Shown here: positions 45,741-54,008 of the stretch, one piece after another
How positions within the stretch are numbered: the first letter of the stretch is position 1
Layout: each line of letters starts with the position of its first letter
Notes under the pieces: generated by a model
Database searches by the model: none
What the model was told of the DNA's origin: nothing
Seen by the model: the letters and a program-made list of their open reading frames with translations, nothing else
Origin: an uncultured Ulvibacter sp.
GTDB taxonomy: Bacteria > Bacteroidota > Bacteroidia > Flavobacteriales > Flavobacteriaceae
DNA length: 64,000 nt
Direction: 5' to 3'
Assembly: GCA_938083445.1 (NCBI GenBank)
Contig: CALKCP010000019.1
Coordinates: forward strand, 62,001-126,000
Made by a program: the position numbers and the translations under genes

Positions 45741-47648
45741 ATGAGTAATTACCATATTAAAGCATTTGAAGAATATTTTCAAGTCTATAGAAAATCAGTT
45801 AGAAATCCTGAGCAATTTTGGGAAGAAATAGCTGAAGAACATTTTGTTTGGCGTAAAAAATGGTCAAATGTTTTAAGTTGGGATTTTAAGAACCCAGAAG
45901 TAAAATGGTTTGAAGATGCTAAACTCAACATCACAGAAAATTGTTTAGATAGACACTTAAGCACGAAAGGAGATAAAACTGCTCTTTTATTTGAAGCGAA
46001 TGACCCAAATGAAACTGCGGAACATATTACTTACAAACAATTACATGCACGTGTATGTAAGTTTGCAAATGTTCTAAAAGAAAAGGGTATAGAAAAAGGA
46101 GATCGTGTTTGTATATACCTTCCTATGATTCCCGAATTAGCAATTTCAGTTTTGGCATGTGCAAGAATTGGAGCTATACATTCAGTTATATTTGCAGGCT
46201 TTTCAGCAACTGCCCTTTCTACACGAATAAATGATTGCGATGCCAAAATGATAATTACATCAGATGGTTCTTATCGTGGTGCAAAAACGATTGATTTAAA
46301 AGGTATAGTGGATGAAGCCTTAAATGATACTCCAGGAATTGAATCCGTTTTGGTAGCTAAACGCACGCATTCTAAAATAATCATGAAAGATGGTCGTGAT
46401 TATTGGTTACAACCATTGTTAGATGAAGCCAATGAAAATTGTGATGCAGAAATTATGGATGCAGAAGATCCTCTGTTTATACTTTATACGTCTGGTTCTA
46501 CAGGAAAACCTAAAGGCATGGTGCACACAAGTGCTGGATATATGGTTTACACAGCTTATACATTTAAGAATGTTTTTCAATATAAAGAGAATGATGTCTA
46601 TTGGTGTACAGCGGATATCGGATGGATTACTGGACACAGCTATATCGTTTATGGTCCTCTTGCAAATGGAGCAACGACAGTAATGTTTGAAGGTGTACCA
46701 AGTTATCCAGATTATGGACGTTTTTGGAATATAGTAGAGAAACATAAAGTAACTCAGTTTTATACAGCTCCAACAGCAATTAGAGCTTTGGCAAAGCAAG
46801 GTGCTGAGTTTGTAGATAAATACGATTTATCATCACTTAAAGTCTTGGGCACAGTAGGAGAACCAATAAATGAAGAGGCTTGGCACTGGTACGATGAAAA
46901 TATTGGGAAAAAGAAAAGCCCAATTGTAGATACATGGTGGCAAACAGAAACGGGTGGAATTATGATTACTCCTATTCCATTTTCTACACCTACAAAACCC
47001 ACCTATGCAACGTTACCTTTTATTGGTATTCAGCCAGCTTTAATGGATGAAAATGGTAAAGAAATAAATGGTAATCAGGTTGAAGGACGCTTATGTATTA
47101 AGTTTCCATGGCCTTCTATAGCAAGAACTATTTGGGGAAACCATAAACGTTATAAAGAGACTTATTTTTCGGCATATGATAATATGTATTTTACAGGAGA
47201 TGGAGCACTAAGAGATGAAGTTGGTTATTATAGAATTACGGGTCGCGTAGATGATGTCATTATTGTTTCTGGTCATAATTTAGGAACAGCTCCAATTGAA
47301 GATGCAATTAATGAGCATCAAGCGGTTTCTGAATCTGCTATTGTTGGATTTCCACACGATGTAAAAGGAAATGCCTTATATGGTTATGTAACTCTAAAAG
47401 ATAGTGGAGAAGGACAAAATCATGATCATCTTCGTAAAGAGATTAATCAACTGATTACGGATCGTATTGGCCCAATTGCAAAGCTTGATAAAATTCAATT
47501 CACTAATGGTTTACCCAAAACACGGTCAGGAAAAATTATGCGTAGAATTTTACGAAAAATTGCATGCAATGAAACAGATCAATTAGGCGATACGAGTACC
47601 TTATTAAATCCCGAAGTGGTTCAAGAAATTATAAAGAATACTCTATAA
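45741..47648 (+). CDS. acs: Acetyl-CoA synthetase (AMP-forming)
   Basis: This 635-residue ACS activates acetate with ATP and CoA. It contains the adenylation core LYTSGSTGKPKGMVHTS, WWQTETGG and YYRITGRVDDVIIVSGHN, and the C-terminal acetylation-type Lys598 in PKTRSGKIMRR. Length is typical. It ends the plus-strand arm of the glycan locus, 59 bp after the CE2-like esterase and directly before a hairpin shared with the opposite arm. Confidence 0.96.
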   Translation: MSNYHIKAFEEYFQVYRKSVRNPEQFWEEIAEEHFVWRKKWSNVLSWDFKNPEVKWFEDAKLNITENCLDRHLSTKGDKTALLFEANDPNETAEHITYKQLHARVCKFANVLKEKGIEKGDRVCIYLPMIPELAISVLACARIGAIHSVIFAGFSATALSTRINDCDAKMIITSDGSYRGAKTIDLKGIVDEALNDTPGIESVLVAKRTHSKIIMKDGRDYWLQPLLDEANENCDAEIMDAEDPLFILYTSGSTGKPKGMVHTSAGYMVYTAYTFKNVFQYKENDVYWCTADIGWITGHSYIVYGPLANGATTVMFEGVPSYPDYGRFWNIVEKHKVTQFYTAPTAIRALAKQGAEFVDKYDLSSLKVLGTVGEPINEEAWHWYDENIGKKKSPIVDTWWQTETGGIMITPIPFSTPTKPTYATLPFIGIQPALMDENGKEINGNQVEGRLCIKFPWPSIARTIWGNHKRYKETYFSAYDNMYFTGDGALRDEVGYYRITGRVDDVIIVSGHNLGTAPIEDAINEHQAVSESAIVGFPHDVKGNALYGYVTLKDSGEGQNHDHLRKEINQLITDRIGPIAKLDKIQFTNGLPKTRSGKIMRRILRKIACNETDQLGDTSTLLNPEVVQEIIKNTL

Positions 47649-47657
47649 AATGACTTT

Positions 47658-47698
47658 TCTTTTACAACAGAATAACTAAATTATTCTGTTGTAAAAGA
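47658..47698. terminator. Bidirectional terminator-like hairpin between acs and the sialate esterase
   Basis: An 18-bp perfect stem TCTTTTACAACAGAATAA / complement around CTAAA. The right arm (47681-47698) contains the last six codons of the sialate esterase gene. Weak T-runs on both sides; convergent genes make a terminator the likeliest role. Confidence 0.7.
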
Positions 47699-49705
47699 AG
47701 ATGCAGGCAAGCCCTCTTTATTAAATAAAGTAGCTATTCCATTATCACTCCATGCGTAACGCGCATATACTGGTTTTTGCACTGTTGCAGCAGATAATTC
47801 AATAGTATTATTTATAATTATTGCAGTAGCAGGGACATATTTTTTATCAGCACCAGCAATCTCAAATCCTTCTAATTTAGAATCAATAGCGGTTAATCCA
47901 GAACCTACATGATCGAATTCAATGATTACTTTATTTCCAGAGATAGTGTGTGTTTTATACAAAGGGCTAGAAGCAATTATTTTATTGTTGTAATCATTGA
48001 CTAATGCTAATCCTGCAAGTCGACTGCCAACATCTTGCTTGTTAGCAGGATGGATATTCATAAAATTACCGATATCCATTGTAACCACCATGCCTGTATT
48101 TTTAGCTTTTAAACTTTTTCTTTGAGCATCCCTTAAATCCATTGAACCTTCTTCATTTGTTGGTGTTCCATAATTATATGGTGCTATTTGAACAAAGTAA
48201 AACGGGAAGTCTTCTTTCCACTGACTACGCCAATCATTTATCATTTTCGGGAATAATCGTGTATATTGTTCGGCTCGACCAACATTGGATTCTCCTTGAT
48301 ACCAAATAGCTCCTTTAATACTATAAGGGACCAATGGATTGATCATGGCATTATATAGAACACTTGGTAAATTTGGTCCCATTACCATTATTTCTGGTCG
48401 TTGGGATAAATTAATTTTATCTAAATCATAAGTGTAAAACCTTCCATCATACATTTCGGCCATAGGCTGATAACTCCACATTCCATTTAACGAAATAGTA
48501 ATGTCATTTTCATTAGTTAAGGCTAGGGTTCCTGTTATTGTTCCTGGTCCTCCGGTATCAATAGCCCTTATAGCAATACTATTTTCCCCTTTTTTAAGAA
48601 GTTCTTTAGAAATCGTATAAACCCTTTCAGTTACATGATGTCCATAACCAACTAAACCACCTACTTCCTCTCCATTAAAATAAACAGTATCCATGTCATC
48701 AATAGTTCCAATTGAAAGCACATAATCCGCAGTTACATCTTCTATTTCAATGTTTCTTCTCAACCATACAACTCCATCAAATTCCCAATCATTATATGTG
48801 TCATACCTGTTTGGCAACTCAATCTTTTTCCAGCTTTCATAATTAAATTCAGGTTGAGCAATTTCTAAATCGTTAAAGTTTAAAGAAGCCCAACCTTCAT
48901 TTGTTTGAGGTATGTGCAAAGCATCTAATTGTGAATACCAATCCTTGGTGCTTTTCCACTTTCTGGGATCTTCCAAAGCGGCAATAGATTCGTCAAAATC
49001 ACCAAGTTCGCTGAGTGATTTTTTACTTGTCCATGCTTCTGCAACTGTTCCGCCCCAACTTGAATGAATAATGCCTATCGGTACGTTTAATTCCTTATAC
49101 AAACGTCTTGCAAAAAAGTATGCAGTAGCACTAAAATCTTCAACTGATTGCGGAGAACAAATGTCCCATTTACCGCCAACAGTATCAATAGCTTTTAAGT
49201 TATAATTTCTCGCTACATTAAACATTCTCACTGCAGGATAATTAGCATTTGCTATTTCTTCCTTAGAATTCTTTATTGGGTCGCTAGGCGGCCATCCTTT
49301 TAGAGACATTTGCATATTAGACTGGCCAGACGCTAACCAAACTTCTCCAATCAACACATCATTTAGTAAAAGTGTTGAGTCTTTTGTAACAATATTTACT
49401 TCAAAAGGTCCTCCTGCTTCTGGTGTAGGTAAATTAAGTTTCCAATTGCCGTTTTGATCGGTAATACTAGTTGATTCTTTTCCCCAACTTCCGCTAACTG
49501 TAACTTTTTCATTTGGTATGTATGTTCCCCAAAAAGCTACATTTTCTTTTTGCTGTAGTACCATATGGTTAGTAAAAAGAGTGTTTAATTTTAGCTCACG
49601 TTGTTCGGAAGGTTTGGGAGAATTAAGTTCTGATGACAGTTGACAAGAATTAAACTGTAACGTAATAGATAAAATTATTAAGACTATAATATTCTTATTC
49701 ATCAT
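47681..49705 (-). CDS. Sialate O-acetylesterase (SASA/DUF303 family) lipoprotein
   Basis: This protein is 674 residues from the ATG at 49705; the frame extends to 49735, into the preceding gene's end. It has a lipobox (LQFNSC) and an N-terminal bacterial Ig-like domain (FTNHMVLQQKENVAFWG). The SGNH catalytic Ser is in VWLASGQSNMQMSLKGW, and a galactose-binding-like insert (VWLRRNIEIEDV, VYFNGEEVGG) lies in mid-protein. The family removes O-acetyl groups from sialic acids, and some members act on other acetylated sugars. It lies 7 bp after the upstream SGNH gene's stop, one transcript. Confidence 0.9.
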   Translation of the reverse strand: MMNKNIIVLIILSITLQFNSCQLSSELNSPKPSEQRELKLNTLFTNHMVLQQKENVAFWGTYIPNEKVTVSGSWGKESTSITDQNGNWKLNLPTPEAGGPFEVNIVTKDSTLLLNDVLIGEVWLASGQSNMQMSLKGWPPSDPIKNSKEEIANANYPAVRMFNVARNYNLKAIDTVGGKWDICSPQSVEDFSATAYFFARRLYKELNVPIGIIHSSWGGTVAEAWTSKKSLSELGDFDESIAALEDPRKWKSTKDWYSQLDALHIPQTNEGWASLNFNDLEIAQPEFNYESWKKIELPNRYDTYNDWEFDGVVWLRRNIEIEDVTADYVLSIGTIDDMDTVYFNGEEVGGLVGYGHHVTERVYTISKELLKKGENSIAIRAIDTGGPGTITGTLALTNENDITISLNGMWSYQPMAEMYDGRFYTYDLDKINLSQRPEIMVMGPNLPSVLYNAMINPLVPYSIKGAIWYQGESNVGRAEQYTRLFPKMINDWRSQWKEDFPFYFVQIAPYNYGTPTNEEGSMDLRDAQRKSLKAKNTGMVVTMDIGNFMNIHPANKQDVGSRLAGLALVNDYNNKIIASSPLYKTHTISGNKVIIEFDHVGSGLTAIDSKLEGFEIAGADKKYVPATAIIINNTIELSAATVQKPVYARYAWSDNGIATLFNKEGLPASSFTTE

Positions 49706-49712
49706 TATTAAT

Positions 49713-50423
49713 TTATTTAGTGAGTGCTTTGTCAATTGCTTTTTGAGCTAATTTTTCCATAACTAAATATCCTGCTTTGTTTGGATGCACAAGGTCATTA
49801 GCAGCAGTATAATCTGGCACTTTTAAACCACCTTTATCATCTACCATTGCAGAATAATAATCTAAATAAATGAAATTCTTTTCTTCAGCATAAGCTTTAA
49901 TAGCTTTATTAATTGTAATGATTTTAGATGCTGGATCTAATCCAGGTTTCCACAAGTATTCTATAGCGGGTAAAACAGAGGAGATAATAACTTTAATATC
50001 ATTAGCGTTGGCAATTTCTGCCATAGATTTAATATTGCCAATAATGGTTTCTAAAGATGTATAACCTGTATTACCAGCAATATCATTTGTGCCAGCTAAA
50101 ATGACCACAGCTTTAGGGTTTACATCAATAACATCTTGCCTAAACCTTAAAAGCATCTGCGGAGTGGTTTGTCCACCTATACCCCTATTAATATAATCTC
50201 TGTCTTTAAAAAATTCAGGACGTATTTGAACCCAACCTTCAGTAATAGAGTTTCCCATAAACACAACTCTGTTATCAGGTTTTGTGTGTAGTTTTAATTC
50301 TAGGTTAGCTTTATCAAAACGTGTTATATTTGCAAAATCGCGCCAATTTTGTGGACATTCTTTATGGGTAAATAATTGTGATTGTGATAAGAAAACTATT
50401 AGGAGAAAATAGATTACATGCAT
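49713..50423 (-). CDS. SGNH/GDSL hydrolase
   Basis: This 236-residue protein has an N-terminal hydrophobic segment, probably a signal peptide (VIYFLLIVFLSQSQ). SGNH blocks I-V are all visible: GNSITEGW (Ser), INRGIGGQTTPQM (Gly), LAGTNDIAGN (Asn) and HPNKAGYLVM (His). Likely an acetyl or acyl esterase on glycans; its product probably feeds the sialate esterase/acs system. It overlaps no gene, and starts 144 bp after the SSS pseudogene. Confidence 0.9.
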   Translation of the reverse strand: MHVIYFLLIVFLSQSQLFTHKECPQNWRDFANITRFDKANLELKLHTKPDNRVVFMGNSITEGWVQIRPEFFKDRDYINRGIGGQTTPQMLLRFRQDVIDVNPKAVVILAGTNDIAGNTGYTSLETIIGNIKSMAEIANANDIKVIISSVLPAIEYLWKPGLDPASKIITINKAIKAYAEEKNFIYLDYYSAMVDDKGGLKVPDYTAANDLVHPNKAGYLVMEKLAQKAIDKALTK

Positions 50424-50566
50424 ATTTTATGTTTTTAGTTAGACGTTATATTAAATTTAGATTCATTTTTTAAAGTTCTATTAATCCATAGGGTACTATA
50501 AAAATAGAAAAAGTAAAGTAAGTTTATATTTTATTTTTATCCATTAGGTTATGTTTATCTATAATT

Positions 50567-50997
50567 TTATAATATGGTTGCTCTAATCTTGCTCCACATT
50601 TTAATCAACAGTATGCCAGAAATAATTGCAGTAGTTGTTAAGGGTATTGCATCGCTATAATCTCCATAAATTCAATATCTGTATTTACATTTGATTTCCG
50701 CCATAGTTTAGCACACACAAAAACAGTTAATAATCCTGTAATTAAAAAAGCCTCCCTTACTCAATTTCCAGAAACACCATTTGTTCTAACTATATCCGTC
50801 ACTAAATTGGGTATGTCTTTAGAAAAGGTCGTGGCGACCATAGATGCACCTGGAAACCACCAAGGCATTGTGCGTCCAGACAAGAAAAACTCTGAAGAAC
50901 TCCTACCTGATTTTTTTGAAACATAAATTCCAACAGAAAGTGTGATTGTTAAGAATAAAATAATTAGTGCGCAGTCTAATGTGCTTAATGTTACCAT
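50567..50997 (-). pseudogene. Remnant of an SSS-family sodium:solute symporter
   Basis: The first 78 codons read as an SSS transporter N-terminus (SVGIYVSKKSGRSSSEFFLSGRTMPWWFPGAS..., then NLVTDIVRTNGVSGN). A TGA stop follows at 50763-50761 where homologs have Trp. Reading on in the same frame gives FLITGLLTVFVCAKLWRKSN and VNTDIEF. The next bases, shifted by one, read DYSDAIPLTTTAIISGILL and stop at TAA (50569-50567), the likely C-terminus. Thus a nonsense mutation plus a large internal deletion with frameshift removed about 450-500 residues. Confidence 0.85.
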
Positions 50998-51037
50998 AGG
51001 TTAGAAGCGCTTAATTATTTTTTGAAATTTCTAATAG

Positions 51038-52342
51038 TTATATCTGCCGATTTTCATACATTCTAATTACTCTTAATGCATACCATGCTATGTATACAAA
51101 ACATAGTAATGGAAGTAGGAAAGAAAAATTAACCTCGGATACACCAATAATTTTTATATCATTTACAGCAGTTCCTCCTGCATCGATAATCATTCCTTGT
51201 AACTTTGGCATTAAAGCACCTCCAACTATGGCCATCACTAGTCCTGCAGATCCAATTTTAGATTCTTCTTCATTTAATCCGTTAAGAGCAATACCATAAA
51301 TAGTTGGAAACATTAATGACATACAAAAAGAAACTCCAACTAAACAATACAACCCATAAAGACCTTCTCTTAAAATAGTTATCGTACAAAACACTATTGC
51401 TAAAAGCGAAAAATACATTAACAATTTGCCTGAGCTTATATAACGAAGCAAATACGTGCCAATGGCTCTACCTGCTAAAAACACTATAAAAGCAATAAAT
51501 TGATAATTAGCTGCGGTATCGCTTTCTATACCAATCCCTTCAGCGTATTGGTAAATATATGTCCAACACATTATTTGTGCACCAACATAAAATACTTGAG
51601 CAATGACGCCTAAAACATATTTTTTATTTTTGCTCAATGATATAAAAGTATTCTTAACACTTGGAATTGTGTCATTATTTCTAACTTGAGGCATTTTGTA
51701 AATAGCTATTAAAATAAAAACAGCCATTATTACTAATCCTAGAATAACATAAGGATCTCGTATTACAAGAAGATCAGAAGTTCTAATTAATGTTTTTTTT
51801 GCTTCAGACAGCATACTGTAATTTTCAATATCGTCTGACTGTAATTTTTTTAGAACAAACTGTTGTGCAATCAATAATCCCGCTATTAAACCTAAGGGGT
51901 TAAATGCCTGAGCAAGATTTAAACGTTGTGTAGCGGTTTCGGGAGATCCCATCGCAAGAATATAAGGATTTGCTGTAGTCTCTAAAAAAGCTAATCCGAA
52001 TGTTAATATGTATAAACCCAAACAAAAAAACCAAAACTGTTCCGTAATTGCTGCAGGGTAAAACAATAATGCTCCAATAGCATATAATGCAAGTCCTATT
52101 AAAATTCCTTTTTTATATGAATACTTTCTAACAAATAATGCCGCAGGTAGCGCCATACAAAAGTAACCCCCATAAAATGCCATTTGTACCCAAGCTGCTT
52201 GAGAATTAGACAATTCTAGTACTTTTTTAAAAGCTTGAACCATCGGGTCGGTAATTGCATTTGCAAAACCCCATAAGGCAAATAATAAGGTGACTAAAAT
52301 GAAAGGGACTAATACTTGTTTGGAAACAATCGGTGTTTTCAT
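51038..52342 (-). CDS. Sugar MFS transporter, FucP family
   Basis: This 434-residue protein has twelve membrane segments and belongs to the FucP/GlcP/NagP group of sugar:H+ symporters. LLFALWGFANAITDPMVQAF near the N-terminus and FLETTANPYILAMGSPETAT are family-typical. L-fucose, GlcNAc (NagP) or hexoses are possible substrates; the GH20 and NagB neighbours favour GlcNAc. It sits after a terminator and just before the dead SSS transporter it may have replaced. Its gene begins 32 bp past the terminator. Confidence 0.92.
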   Translation of the reverse strand: MKTPIVSKQVLVPFILVTLLFALWGFANAITDPMVQAFKKVLELSNSQAAWVQMAFYGGYFCMALPAALFVRKYSYKKGILIGLALYAIGALLFYPAAITEQFWFFCLGLYILTFGLAFLETTANPYILAMGSPETATQRLNLAQAFNPLGLIAGLLIAQQFVLKKLQSDDIENYSMLSEAKKTLIRTSDLLVIRDPYVILGLVIMAVFILIAIYKMPQVRNNDTIPSVKNTFISLSKNKKYVLGVIAQVFYVGAQIMCWTYIYQYAEGIGIESDTAANYQFIAFIVFLAGRAIGTYLLRYISSGKLLMYFSLLAIVFCTITILREGLYGLYCLVGVSFCMSLMFPTIYGIALNGLNEEESKIGSAGLVMAIVGGALMPKLQGMIIDAGGTAVNDIKIIGVSEVNFSFLLPLLCFVYIAWYALRVIRMYENRQI

Positions 52343-52373
52343 TTTTTCTACTATTACTAAGTGTTTTAAGTCT

Positions 52374-52409
52374 AAAAAAAAAGAAGAGTGATAAACTCAC
52401 TCTTCTTTT
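52374..52409 (-). terminator. Terminator of the susCD-esterase unit
   Basis: AAAAGAAGAGTGA pairs with TCACTCTTCTTTT, a perfect 13-bp stem, loop TAAAC. On the minus strand nine T follow. It separates the upstream glycan genes from the MFS transporter gene. Confidence 0.85.
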
Positions 52410-52552
52410 AGCTTAACACAAATCAATTACTCAAATAATTATAAAGCCTAAAGAAAAAAATAATGTTGAAGAATAAAAAATTAGTTCGACCAATAACAGC
52501 TCTAAACTCATAAATGCATGGTTTCTATGTTAATTAAGCCGTATTTTACTTT

Positions 52553-52843
52553 TTATTTAGTAGAAGTATCTACCAAAGCAACAATTTTAAGATTGTCTTT
52601 AAATGACTGATAATTGTCTGATTCCCCTTTTTTAATAACAACTACTTTTTTACTATTTGGAAGCATATCGAAGTAATTATCAGAAAAATTATGAATAGAA
52701 TTTGTTGATGTAAAAACATTTTTAGCAAGTTTATCCGTTTTTAATTCCACAGTAAACTGCTTTTCGTTTTCTAGTATTGATTTATCGACTGTTGATTCTG
52801 CATGTTTTATTTTTCCATGCTCGCCTTTCTTTACAGCCAGATG
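52553..52843 (-). pseudogene. C-terminal remnant of a GH2 beta-mannosidase
   Basis: The frame continues directly past the stop codon of the SGNH gene (52846-52844) without an ATG. It encodes about 96 residues, including DKLAKNVFTSTNSIHNFSDN, YFDMLPNSKKVVVI and LKIVALVD. This is the C-terminal Ig-like domain pattern of GH2 beta-mannosidases (DKLxKNV, FSDNYFDLLPN). The rest of the gene is gone, and no start codon precedes it apart from a GTG at 52750, so it is a decay product. Assignment rests on recalled motifs. Confidence 0.75.
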
Positions 52844-53995
52844 CTAATTTTTATTAAGTACAGTTTTAATAAGGTTTTGCTCTTTAAAGTTCTTAATTAA
52901 ATAGTCTGCGTACCTTGAAAATCCTAAATCGGTAAGGTGCACACCATCTACAGTCCCCTCATTATCTACTAAAAAACCTTGATTGTCTTTGATATAAAAA
53001 ATATTTGGAGTGCCACTTTTTATAATTTTATCATACTCACTTTTGAGTGCTGCATTTTCCTGAATCAATCCGGTTTCTATAGTTTGATCTAAAAAAGCCG
53101 TTGTGTACATCATGTTTTCAACTAAAACTATAGGCGTGAGCGGGTGCTTAGTTCTAATCATATCCACCAATGGTCTAACTCTCTCACTAACCTGTTCAGA
53201 GTCCATGTTTTGCATACATTCAATCACATAAAAGCTTGCATCAATTTCAGAGATGAGTTCAATAATGGGTGTTTCCATTCTCCCATTTCCACTAAACCCA
53301 TAATTTATACAATCAACGTCTAATTCTCTAGAGATAATATTGGTATGTGCCATTCCTGGACGTGAAGCACAACCACCTTGAGTGATACTTGTACCATAAA
53401 ACACAATTGGCTTTTCCGAATTAGGTTTAGCCTCTTTAATTGTGGCGTTACTATCTATTCCTATTTCTAATTTTGTAACTCCATCATATAAGGGTAAAAA
53501 TAGTTTGTACTCTCTAAATTCAGGAGTCATGTTTTTTATGAGCTCATATTCATTTATACTGTCAGTAGGCATGGCCTTATTTTGATATGTTTTAAGTCCT
53601 ACATAAGCTCCTGCTGTAGTTACATATCTCCATTTGTTATTATACTTTGTATATAAATCTATTCCCTTAATTCCGGTAGATGCCATATGAGGCATTTCTA
53701 AATCATTTAAAACAGACCATTTTAAACTGATACTTGTCGAATTTGTATGAAATCGTACAGTTATTCCTGCAGATGCTTTGGATAGATCCCAAACAGGTTC
53801 TCTTACTTTATCTTTATACGAAATTGGTAACCTATCATAAGGACTTTCCTTTAACGAATCGGCAATAACTGTTCCTTCAAGTAAAAAGTGATCTCGACCA
53901 AAGTAGGTAATGTCGGTTTCTTTAACAGTTTCTGTTTCTTGAGAAAACCCAAAAAAAGAAAATCCGCTAATTATAAATAGTAAAAGAAACTTCAT
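52844..53995 (-). CDS. GxDLY-type SGNH hydrolase
   Basis: This 383-residue protein has signal MKFLLLFIISGFSFFGFSQ. The N-terminal domain holds the GxDLY motif (GIKGIDLYTKYNNKWRYV). The C-terminal SGNH domain has the nucleophile in FYGTSITQGGCASRPGMAH, GFSGNGRMETPI and the final HLTDLGFSRYAD. This pair of domains is typical of a Bacteroidota esterase family likely acting on acylated glycans. The stop of the CRTAC1 gene lies 13 bp upstream. Its own stop abuts the GH2 remnant. Confidence 0.9.
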   Translation of the reverse strand: MKFLLLFIISGFSFFGFSQETETVKETDITYFGRDHFLLEGTVIADSLKESPYDRLPISYKDKVREPVWDLSKASAGITVRFHTNSTSISLKWSVLNDLEMPHMASTGIKGIDLYTKYNNKWRYVTTAGAYVGLKTYQNKAMPTDSINEYELIKNMTPEFREYKLFLPLYDGVTKLEIGIDSNATIKEAKPNSEKPIVFYGTSITQGGCASRPGMAHTNIISRELDVDCINYGFSGNGRMETPIIELISEIDASFYVIECMQNMDSEQVSERVRPLVDMIRTKHPLTPIVLVENMMYTTAFLDQTIETGLIQENAALKSEYDKIIKSGTPNIFYIKDNQGFLVDNEGTVDGVHLTDLGFSRYADYLIKNFKEQNLIKTVLNKN

Positions 53996-54008
53996 AGTAT
54001 TTATTGAT

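Noticed and set aside
46423-46683. Open frame in another phase of acs
   Set aside because: Lies wholly inside acs, which is intact in its own frame.
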